From Butyricicoccus sp. (lineage in GTDB: Bacteria > Bacillota > Clostridia > Oscillospirales > Butyricicoccaceae): 5,763 nt of DNA. The notes under the pieces were generated by a model that saw nothing but the letters and a program-made list of their open reading frames with translations, was not told the origin of the DNA and searched no databases. The stretch lies in the NCBI GenBank assembly GCA_020025885.1, contig JAHHRJ010000084.1, positions 1 to 5,763 on the forward strand. Reading direction: 5' to 3'. The position numbers were made by a program, and so were the translations under genes. Positions 1 to 4,892 of the stretch are shown piece after piece. Each line of letters begins with the position of its first letter. Position 1 is the first letter of the stretch.

Positions 1-20
1 ATATCAACACCATTGACCAA
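1..20 (-). CDS. Possible 5' end of a divergent gene running off the left edge (very tentative)
   Basis: On the minus strand a GGAG (28-31) sits 7 nt before a TTG at 20-18, which opens the frame M-V-N-G-V-D to the window edge. An ATG at 13-11 in another frame is the alternative, with a long 14-nt spacer. A TATACT -10 box with a TGn extension lies about 50 bases upstream at 68-76. Promoter, short leader, ribosome site and start are therefore in a sensible order, but only six codons are visible, so neither the gene nor its function can be established. Confidence 0.2.
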
Positions 21-67
21 GACTTTTCTCCGATATTTTGGACACCAAACTACATAATATTTGCACG

Positions 68-76
68 AGTATACCA
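68..76 (-). promoter_or_regulatory. Candidate extended -10 promoter firing leftward
   Basis: Read on the minus strand, 76-68 is TGG-TATACT, an extended -10 element. No good -35 hexamer is found at 16-18 bp spacing. The stretch AATGTGGTATA here is identical to that in the RNase J promoter (3570-3580), which modestly supports a real promoter for a gene lying left of the window. Confidence 0.3.
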
Positions 77-167
77 CATTGTTATTGTTTTTATATTTCA
101 TGAAAACACTATACTACTATTTTTCATCTAATACAAGGCAATACCCTCATAAACGGGGAATCTATGT

Positions 168-210
168 GTGCCTTATATCCCCATGCCTAAAGGCAGGGGC
201 CTTACGGCAC
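168..210 (-). mobile_element. IS200/IS605-type right-end hairpin relic
   Basis: Read on the plus strand this is a nested hairpin. GTGCC (168-172) pairs with GGCAC (206-210), CCCC (179-182) with GGGG (196-199), and TGCC (184-187) with GGCA (192-195), leaving a bulged A and a TAAA loop. The same plan, with different paired bases, recurs at the tnpB relic at 1281-1300. On the minus strand it reads like the 3' terminal stem of IS200/IS605 tnpB elements. No transposase or TnpB coding sequence accompanies it, so I infer a solo end left by decay or by a small non-autonomous derivative. Confidence 0.5.
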
Positions 211-243
211 TTTTGGTAACCATGATCTCACATCAATTCTCTG

Positions 244-272
244 TTTTCATGATTCCATACACCTGTTATAAT
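244..272 (+). promoter_or_regulatory. birA promoter (sigma-A type, extended -10)
   Basis: A perfect TATAAT (267-272) is preceded by TG plus one base (264-266). TTTTCA (244-249) gives four of six matches to TTGACA at 17-bp spacing. Transcription would start near 279, inside the left arm of the palindromic element at 276-435, so that element would be transcribed as the birA 5' leader. Confidence 0.65.
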
Positions 273-275
273 AAA

Positions 276-435
276 GGCAATACCGCATAATTCAGCAAGA
301 GCGATTTTCGGAAAAATTTCTCGTCAGAAAAAGGCGTGAATCCGCAGGAATCCTTGGTGGATTTCAAGGATTCACAACGAATGTATGGCGTGAAATTTTC
401 GCAAAGCGCCGCAGATGACATTGTGCGGTGTTGCC
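276..435. mobile_element. MITE-like 160-bp inverted-repeat element in the birA leader
   Basis: The terminal arms 276-290 (GGCAATACCGCATAA) and 421-435 (TTGTGCGGTGTTGCC) pair over all 15 positions with two G-T wobbles. Inner arms continue imperfectly: 311-320 pairs with 392-400 apart from one bulged A. The centre is a hairpin, 336-343 with 368-375. TAAA flanks both ends (272-275 and 436-439), like a target-site duplication. Removing the element plus one TAAA rejoins the -10 box to a short A-rich leader that ends in the birA ribosome site. No ORF is present. The alternative is a native structured leader RNA, but the flanking repeat and clean excision junction favour insertion. Confidence 0.6.
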
Positions 436-463
436 TAAAAGAAAAAAAGGAAGTATGGTTTCC

Positions 464-1276
464 ATGAATGATATCCTGACAGCCGCGCAGATTGCCGCAG
501 ACCTGCACACCAAACGTCTTGGGCATGCGATCACCGTTTTACCCTGTACCGATTCCACCAATACCCAAATCAAGCAAAACTATACAGATGCCCCAGAAGG
601 CTTTGTTCTGCTTGCCGAGCAGCAAACCGCAGGACGCGGACGACTGGGACGGCAGTTTGTTTCTCCCAAAGAGGACGGGCTGTATCTTTCCCTCGTCCTG
701 CGCACTGGACGCACGCCAGAACAGCTCTCTTTGCTCACACCGCTTGCCGCTGTTGCCGTCTGCGAAGCCATCCAGACACTATGCAGTATATCCCCTTCCA
801 TCAAGTGGGTCAACGATATTATCCTAAAAGACAGAAAAATCTGTGGTATCCTCACAGAGTCCTGTGGATTTTCCGCAAACGGATATCCCAATCTATTCAT
901 TGTCGGCATTGGTCTCAATTTACGCTTTGACCGTGCCGCACACCCTGATCTTGCTCAAATCGCGGGTGGGCTGTCAGATGCCGTTTCCGTCCTGCCCACC
1001 CGTGCCCAGCTTGCCGCGGGCATCCTCAACGCCTTTGAGCCATGGTATGACGCCCTGCTTGCTGGAGACACAGCCAAGCTCCACAGCACTTACCGGAATC
1101 GTCTTGGCTGTTTGGGAAAAGAAGTCACCGTCCATACAGGTACGCAGACCTATCCTGCCATCTGCATGGATCTGACCCCTGAGGGAAATCTGATCGTTTT
1201 CGACAGTCAAGGCAGGCAGCATATTCTGCAAGCGGGCGAAATCAGTATCCGCACACTATCTGGTCATACTCTTTGA
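464..1276 (+). CDS. birA: Biotin--[acetyl-CoA-carboxylase] ligase, monofunctional (no HTH)
   Basis: This enzyme makes biotinyl-AMP from biotin and ATP and transfers biotin to a lysine of the biotin carrier protein, such as that of acetyl-CoA carboxylase, in the cytoplasm. The 270-residue product has the biotinyl-AMP loop GRGRLGR at 57-63, KWVND at 114-118, GIL-TE at 128-132 and GIGLNL at 148-153, then a small C-terminal SH3-like domain (about 216-262) ending in GEISIR. It lacks the N-terminal winged helix of E. coli BirA, so it should not bind DNA as a repressor. I chose ATG 464 because GGAAG (449-453) lies 10 nt upstream. ATG 455 is only 1 nt from it, and the in-frame GTG at 428 lies inside the inverted-repeat element. 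The gene appears monocistronic. Its stop codon coincides with the tip of the downstream IS605-type end. Confidence 0.93.
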   Translation: MNDILTAAQIAADLHTKRLGHAITVLPCTDSTNTQIKQNYTDAPEGFVLLAEQQTAGRGRLGRQFVSPKEDGLYLSLVLRTGRTPEQLSLLTPLAAVAVCEAIQTLCSISPSIKWVNDIILKDRKICGILTESCGFSANGYPNLFIVGIGLNLRFDRAAHPDLAQIAGGLSDAVSVLPTRAQLAAGILNAFEPWYDALLAGDTAKLHSTYRNRLGCLGKEVTVHTGTQTYPAICMDLTPEGNLIVFDSQGRQHILQAGEISIRTLSGHTL

Positions 1277-1399
1277 CACTCCCCACGGCTAAAGCCGGGG
1301 GATTCTCGGTTCGCTGACCGCAGCCTGCACCGTGCGAGGTCTTACATAGTCTCCCCGAGCGTTGGGTTCGGGCGTGTCCCGCCCTACCGTATTTTCTGG
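1277..1399 (-). ncRNA. Omega-RNA-like 3' region of the tnpB relic
   Basis: In IS200/IS605 elements the 3' end of tnpB plus the right end forms the omega RNA that guides TnpB. Here the non-coding stretch after the tnpB stop is present up to the right-end hairpin (1281-1300). It contains a second hairpin, GGGCG (1370-1374) with CGCCC (1380-1384). The bases beyond the end, which would be the guide in an active element, are antisense to the last codons of birA. No promoter is visible and the protein partner is broken, so expression is doubtful. Confidence 0.45.
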
Positions 1400-1621
1400 C
1401 TACGCCAACAGGCGCAGTCCTTCGTTTAGAATATTCTTTGCAGCGTTGCAGTCCCTATCATGGACTGTGCCGCACCCTGGACAGATCCACTCTCGTACAG
1501 ACAGGTCTTTCGTTCCTGACCACTGAGCCAAATCCTCCATGCAGATGACACCGTTCTCCCGGACAAGACGCGTAGACAGTTTATGCAGCATGTCACTCCT
1601 TTGGTTGGCTATATGCTCATA
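1400..1621 (-). pseudogene. tnpB: TnpB fragment, truncated at the N-terminus and internally deleted
   Basis: TnpB is the RNA-guided nuclease of IS200/IS605 elements, with a RuvC-like domain split in three and a zinc ribbon. The readable frame shows YEHIANQRSDMLHKLS, then ENGVICMEDL holding the second RuvC acidic residue (E). It then jumps to LSVREWICPGCG-HDRDCNAAKNIL, the second zinc-ribbon Cys pair and the third RuvC Asp. Everything before YEHIANQR, including the first RuvC Asp, is missing. The usual stretch between EDL and LSVREW, including the first zinc-ribbon Cys pair, is also gone without a frame break. An ATG at 1681 opens this frame, but it lies in the loop of the RNase J terminator and the first 20 or so residues do not resemble TnpB. 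It is non-functional as a nuclease. Confidence 0.8.
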
Positions 1622-1661
1622 GCGAAAGCAAGGGGTATTACGCCACATTTGATAAATACAG

Positions 1662-1700
1662 AAAAGGGACCCCCGACTCATTAGACAGGGAGTCCCTTTT
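1662..1700. terminator. Bidirectional intrinsic terminator between RNase J and the birA/IS side
   Basis: Arms 1662-1674 (AAAAGGGACCCCC) and 1688-1700 (GGGAGTCCCTTTT) pair over 13 bp with one G-T wobble around a 13-nt loop. There is a T-run on both strands: TTTTTT at 1697-1702 on plus, and the complement of 1662-1665 on minus. It lies 8 bases past the RNase J stop, and it is the only strong terminator for plus-strand transcription leaving birA. Confidence 0.85.
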
Positions 1701-1707
1701 TTATATC

Positions 1708-3366
1708 TTACACTTCCATGATAATCGGCAGGATCATTGGGCTGCGCTTGGTTTTCTTAAACAAATAATTGCTCAGCGCACTCTTGAGTGCGGACTTAAT
1801 GCCATTCCAATCGCGCACACCTTCATCCAGACAACGATCGAGCGTTATCTGCGACTGCACACGCAGTTCTTCCATCAAATCTTCTGCTTCACGCACATAA
1901 ATAAATCCGCGCGAAACGATATCTGGACCTGCAATCACAACACCACTTTCCTGATCAATGGTAACCACGACGATCAAGAGACCATCCTCAGCCAAGTGCT
2001 TGCGGTCACGCAGGACGGCTGCACCAACATCGCCAACACCAAGTCCATCGATCAGTACGCGTCCTGCTGGCACGAGCGGTGCAAGATGCGCCGAACGTTC
2101 ACCGATCTCAACCGGACGACCGATCTCTGTCACAAGAATATTACCTGGATCTACGCCCATCTCCTCTGCCAGCTCTGCATGCTTTTGCAGCATACGATGT
2201 TCACCATGCACAGGGATAAAGTACTTCGGGCGGCACAGACCGAGCATCAGCTTCTGTTCTTCCTGACATGCGTGACCTGATACATGGATTGCAGCATTAC
2301 GGTCATAGATCACCTCAGCCCCCTTGCGGTACAGCTCATTGACCATATTGGAAACGGACTTTTCATTTCCAGGAATTGCAGATGCCGCAATCAGGATACG
2401 GTCTCCTGTCACAACTTCAACCTGCTTGTGGCTGGAATATGCCATGCGATACAGTGCAGACATGGTTTCCCCCTGCGAACCAGTTGATACGATACACAGT
2501 TGATTGCGCGGATACCGATTAATGGTATTCACATCAATGAGCACCTTGCCATCATCGTGCAAGTATCCCAGTTCCATCGCAACCTGTGTGATCTTCTCCA
2601 TACTGCGTCCGCATACGGCTACTTTGCGCCCAAATCGCGCCGCAATATCCAGAATTTGCTGTAAGCGGCTGATATTGGAGGCAAAGGTGGCAATGATAAT
2701 ACGCTGATCGCAGTTTTTGAAGAAATTCTCCATAGACTGTCCAACAACCTTTTCGCTTGGCGTGTAACCACTGCGCTCTACATTGGTAGAGTCACTCATG
2801 AGTGCAAGGACACCTTCCTTGCCCAGCTCACCAAAGCGTGCCAGATCAATCATCTCACCACTGACAGGTGTGAGGTCAACCTTAAAGTCACCTGTATGAA
2901 TGACTGTACCCAGCGGCGTGCGAATCGCGAGCGCAACGGAGTCTGCGATCGAGTGATTGGTGTGGATAAACTCAACGGTAAAACAGCCAACCTTAATGAC
3001 ATCACCTGCACGCACAGTTTTCATGCGTACCTTCTCCGGCATACGATGCTCTGCGAGCTTTGTTTCAATAATGCCGCAGGTCAAACGGGTTGCATAGATG
3101 GGCGCATTGACTTCACGCAGAACGTAAGGGATCGCGCCAATGTGATCCTCATGTCCATGTGTAATGAGATACGCACGCACCTTGCGCTGGTTGCGCTTGA
3201 GATAGGAAATATCGGGAATGACCAAATCGACACCCAGCATATCATCATCCGGGAAAGCCAGTCCACAGTCAATGACAACGATATCATTGCCATACTCGAT
3301 GAGCGTCATGTTTTTACCAATCTCATTGAGACCGCCAAGCGGTATAATCTTCAATTTTTCTTTCAT
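1708..3366 (-). CDS. rnj: Ribonuclease J (RNase J1 type)
   Basis: RNase J is a cytoplasmic zinc metallo-beta-lactamase/beta-CASP nuclease with 5'-3' exonuclease and endonuclease activity. It is central to mRNA decay and to 5' processing of rRNA in Gram-positive bacteria. The 552 residues match the usual length of about 555. The HxHxDH motif is HGHEDH at 70-75. Further metal-site residues are H138 (TNHS) and D160 (TGDFKVD). The beta-CASP region carries SDSTN (191-195), GSQGE (296-300), SGHA (363-366) and VHGEH (386-390). The C-terminal domain, from about 450, contains GPDIVSRGF. ATG 3366 is the first start after an in-frame stop, with AAAGGAAA (3388-3381) 14 nt upstream. It stands alone, convergent with birA and divergent from the 3D genes. 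The sequence does not decide between J1 and J2 naming. Confidence 0.96.
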   Translation of the reverse strand: MKEKLKIIPLGGLNEIGKNMTLIEYGNDIVVIDCGLAFPDDDMLGVDLVIPDISYLKRNQRKVRAYLITHGHEDHIGAIPYVLREVNAPIYATRLTCGIIETKLAEHRMPEKVRMKTVRAGDVIKVGCFTVEFIHTNHSIADSVALAIRTPLGTVIHTGDFKVDLTPVSGEMIDLARFGELGKEGVLALMSDSTNVERSGYTPSEKVVGQSMENFFKNCDQRIIIATFASNISRLQQILDIAARFGRKVAVCGRSMEKITQVAMELGYLHDDGKVLIDVNTINRYPRNQLCIVSTGSQGETMSALYRMAYSSHKQVEVVTGDRILIAASAIPGNEKSVSNMVNELYRKGAEVIYDRNAAIHVSGHACQEEQKLMLGLCRPKYFIPVHGEHRMLQKHAELAEEMGVDPGNILVTEIGRPVEIGERSAHLAPLVPAGRVLIDGLGVGDVGAAVLRDRKHLAEDGLLIVVVTIDQESGVVIAGPDIVSRGFIYVREAEDLMEELRVQSQITLDRCLDEGVRDWNGIKSALKSALSNYLFKKTKRSPMILPIIMEV

Positions 3367-3560
3367 AATTTCGATATCACTTTCCTTTGTTGCTTTTCAA
3401 AAATAATTATTCGATGCCGATTTGTTTTCGGCTTTTGTTTGATACAAGGTCGCACGATTGCGCCTATGGTTTCTCATTTGATTGATTCATAAATCGAGCT
3501 GCTCCCAGCCGAACCCAGCCTATTTTGACGAGGTCATTCCGCACCACGGGAACAAACGCT
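3367..3560 (-). promoter_or_regulatory. Long 5' leader of RNase J
   Basis: From the predicted start site near 3560 to the ATG is about 195 nt. No convincing coding sequence fills it. One small hairpin is clear, GCCGA (3416-3420) with TCGGC (3428-3432) and a 7-nt loop. I do not recognise a known riboswitch. A structured or cleavable leader would suit autoregulation by RNase J, but that is inference. Confidence 0.4.
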
Positions 3561-3566
3561 GCATTT

Positions 3567-3595
3567 ACTATACCACATTTTGCTCAACTTGTACA
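3567..3595 (-). promoter_or_regulatory. RNase J promoter
   Basis: On the minus strand TGTACA (3595-3590) gives four of six matches to -35. A 17-bp spacer leads to TATAGT (3572-3567), five of six matches to -10, preceded by TGn as an extended -10 element. Transcription would start near 3560 and run toward RNase J. Confidence 0.55.
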
Positions 3596-3813
3596 GTGAT
3601 TGGCATATTCTTGGGCAAACTGTCCATCGACTCTCCTCCCTATTTCCAGACATCCAGCAATTTTTAGCAGTCTTTGGCAGATCGTAAAGCATACTTTTCC
3701 AAAAAATCCAGTTACAGAATGGTTAATTTTTTAAAGATCGCCCCCGATCTCTGTTGTATCTTTTTCATATATTACTATTTGTAATCAAAAATTAAATTTT
3801 TTCAAAAAATCGT
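3596..3813. other. AT-rich spacer between divergent promoters
   Basis: This stretch holds no convincing gene. A 61-codon open frame begins at 3482 on plus, but it overlaps the RNase J leader and has no ribosome site. A short hairpin, AGATCG (3735-3740) with CGATCT (3745-3750), has no T-run and is probably not a terminator. The A/T tracts at 3781-3811 lie just upstream of the next promoter, where an UP element would be. One GTTACA occurs at 3711-3716. Confidence 0.5.
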
Positions 3814-3842
3814 TTGACAAACCGGCGCTGAGTGGGTATGAT
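3814..3842 (+). promoter_or_regulatory. Strong sigma-A promoter of the first 3D-domain gene
   Basis: A perfect TTGACA (3814-3819), a 17-bp spacer and TATGAT (3837-3842) precede the gene, with A/T tracts immediately upstream that could act as an UP element. Transcription would start near 3849. The 9-mer ACAAACCGG overlaps the -35 (3817-3825) and recurs downstream of the start (3861-3869), so these could be operator sites. Confidence 0.8.
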
Positions 3843-3851
3843 AGCACCTAC

Positions 3852-3887
3852 GGATTGGTAACAAACCGGTTACAATCCAAGTTTTTT
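3852..3887 (+). terminator. Possible leader attenuator before the first 3D-domain gene
   Basis: Within the first bases of the transcript, GGATTGGTAAC (3852-3862) pairs with GTTACAATCC (3869-3878), with one bulged G and a 6-nt loop. Six T residues follow at 3882-3887 after a 3-nt gap. This resembles an intrinsic terminator, though the stem is A/T-rich. A second hairpin, TTTATGCG with CGCATAAA, follows at 3893-3915. The GTAAC/GTTAC arms could instead be a protein-binding dyad. Confidence 0.4.
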
Positions 3888-3942
3888 GTCATTTTATGCG
3901 CATTATTACGCATAAACCAAGAAAAATGAGGAGATTTTTTGC

Positions 3943-4629
3943 ATGAATACTCGATGTATCAAACACATCAATCATTTATCCAGTGCGCTGGCTCTGACCT
4001 GTCTTTTGGGTCTTGGCAGTGCGCAGGCGTATACCACACTGACAGCCTCTGAGAGCGGACACGCGCTGGACAGTGTTATGACAACCCTGCCCTATGGCTA
4101 TCTGTCTGCATCCGCAGAAACCATTGTCGATTCTGCCAATGCGACCGAGGACATGCAGGCAGTGCAGAATCTTTTGGAGGAGGAAGAACGCAAGGCGCAA
4201 GCCGCAGCGGAAGCCGCAGCAGAAGCCGCACGCGCAGCATCTGCACGACTGCAAGCGCTCAAGACTGGTGCAGTCACTCCACACGCAGTACGCCGCAGCA
4301 GCACCCTGTCAGCAGACAGCGTTGTAAAGAGCAACTTTAAGAAGATCGGTACCCATCGTCTGTCCTTCTACTGCCCATGTGCAGTCTGCAATGGTCGTTC
4401 CGATGGAAAGACCAAGCTGGGCACCCACATGGCAGAAGGTCGTACCATTGCAGTAGACCCCCGTGTGATCCCGCTTGGCAGTCGCGTTTATATTGACGGT
4501 TACGGCGTATTTATCGCAGAAGATACCGGCGGTGCGATCAAGGGAAATCGCATTGATGTATGCGTTGCAAACCATAGCCGTGCCTATGAAATCGGCATTG
4601 ATTATGCCGACGTTTACCTCATCGGCTAA
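3943..4629 (+). CDS. Secreted 3D-domain protein with Ala/Glu-rich helical linker (cell-wall hydrolase-like)
   Basis: The 228-residue protein starts with a signal peptide, basic at the N-terminus with a hydrophobic core at 13-25 and probable cleavage after AQA at 27-29. A linker follows. Residues 79-106 are Ala/Glu/Arg-rich and likely one long helix. A 3D domain occupies about 138-228, carrying YCPCAVC (Cys 144, 146, 149), GKTKLG and the three aspartates that name the domain: D172 (AVDP), D194 (AEDTGGAIKG) and D205 (NRIDV). 3D domains share the double-psi barrel fold of lytic transglycosylase MltA and YuiC/RpfB-type muralytic enzymes, so a role outside the membrane on peptidoglycan is likely but inferred. 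No LysM, SH3b or G5 cell-wall-binding module is visible. GAGGAG (3928-3933) lies 9 nt before the ATG. The gene is single, with its own promoter and terminator, and is followed by a paralogue. Confidence 0.88.
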   Translation: MNTRCIKHINHLSSALALTCLLGLGSAQAYTTLTASESGHALDSVMTTLPYGYLSASAETIVDSANATEDMQAVQNLLEEEERKAQAAAEAAAEAARAASARLQALKTGAVTPHAVRRSSTLSADSVVKSNFKKIGTHRLSFYCPCAVCNGRSDGKTKLGTHMAEGRTIAVDPRVIPLGSRVYIDGYGVFIAEDTGGAIKGNRIDVCVANHSRAYEIGIDYADVYLIG

Positions 4630-4634
4630 TTCAT

Positions 4635-4703
4635 AAATAAGTTACAAATAAGTTACAATCAGCCAATGGGATCCCCCCTTCTAAAGTTACAAATAAGTTA
4701 CAA
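4635..4703 (+). repeat. Four phased GTTACAA motifs in two tandem pairs
   Basis: GTTACAA occurs at 4641, 4652, 4686 and 4697. Within each pair the spacing is 11 bp, made by the unit AAATAAGTTAC (perfect at 4635-4645, 4646-4656 and 4691-4701, with a variant at 4680-4690). The pairs are exactly 45 bp apart. They lie in the 3' UTR of the first 3D gene and about 80-140 bp upstream of the second gene's promoter. The spacing puts copies within a pair on one face of the helix, as expected for cooperative protein binding. This function is inferred. Confidence 0.7.
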
Positions 4704-4735
4704 AAAAATGTATTTTTTATATATATCAAACTTTT

Positions 4736-4758
4736 AAGGCGCTAAAAGCGCCTTTTTT
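4736..4758 (+). terminator. Intrinsic terminator of the first 3D-domain gene
   Basis: AAGGCGC (4736-4742) pairs perfectly with GCGCCTT (4748-4754) around the loop TAAAA, and a run of six T follows at 4753-4758. It separates the two paralogous genes transcriptionally. Confidence 0.9.
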
Positions 4759-4778
4759 CATTGTTTTATAGGAAAAAC

Positions 4779-4807
4779 TTGATTTTTTATTTTTTTTGTG
4801 TTATACT
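4779..4807 (+). promoter_or_regulatory. Promoter of the second 3D-domain gene (extended -10)
   Basis: TTGATT (4779-4784) has four of six -35 matches. A 17-bp T-rich spacer leads to TATACT (4802-4807), preceded by TGn at 4799-4801. The start would be near 4814, giving a leader of roughly 80 nt. Confidence 0.65.
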
Positions 4808-4829
4808 AAGCTCAACATTAATGCAAAAC

Positions 4830-4863
4830 GATGGCTGTAAAGCCGGCGTCGCAAAGCGGCGTA
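4830..4863 (+). promoter_or_regulatory. Two adjacent hairpins in the leader of the second 3D-domain gene
   Basis: GGCT and AGCC close a GTAA (GNRA-type) tetraloop near 4833-4844. Directly after, CGTCGC pairs with GCGGCG across AAA near 4847-4861. Both precede the AGGAG at 4879-4883. No T-run follows, so this is not a terminator. I cannot match it to a known riboswitch class. It may stabilise the mRNA or sense something. Confidence 0.35.
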
Positions 4864-4892
4864 TCCCAATCATTTCATAGGAGTTTTATTTG

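Larger units (their letters stand above)
1273..1622 (-). mobile_element. Decayed IS200/IS605-family element (tnpB type), right end intact, left end lost
   Basis: The right end, at low coordinates because the element lies on the minus strand, shows the typical terminal hairpin: CCCC (1281-1284), bulged A, CGGC paired with GCCG, TAAA loop and GGGG. It ends in GTCAA against birA. The homology runs through a non-coding 3' region into a tnpB fragment and stops near 1622, close to the RNase J terminator. No left end, no tnpA and no full-length tnpB are present, so the copy cannot move by itself. The exact outer boundary (1272-1277) is uncertain by a few bases. Confidence 0.75.

Noticed and set aside
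428..463. GTG 428 or ATG 455 as the birA start
   Set aside because: GTG 428 lies in the terminal arm of the inserted element with no ribosome site. ATG 455 is only 1 nt from GGAAG. ATG 464 has 10-nt spacing.
1622..1681. ATG at 1681 as the true start of a 93-residue TnpB-like protein
   Set aside because: The ATG is in the loop of the RNase J terminator, and the first 20 residues are not TnpB-like. The frame is open by chance upstream of the fragment.
2896..3492. 198-codon open frame antisense to RNase J, along with other plus-strand frames over 1958-3406
   Set aside because: These are mirror frames of a highly conserved RNase J coding sequence, with no promoter, ribosome site or protein signature.
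3482..3667. 61-codon open frame on the plus strand between RNase J and the first 3D gene
   Set aside because: It overlaps the RNase J leader and promoter, has no ribosome site, and the translation resembles no protein I know.
3735..3750. AGATCG/CGATCT hairpin as a terminator in the divergent region
   Set aside because: The stem is only 6 bp with no T-run on either side, and there is no transcript that would need it.
4830..4863. c-di-GMP-I or c-di-AMP (ydaO) riboswitch before the second 3D gene
   Set aside because: GCAAAGC recalls part of the c-di-GMP-I motif, but the GGCAAACC core and receptor elements are missing, and the region is far too short for ydaO.
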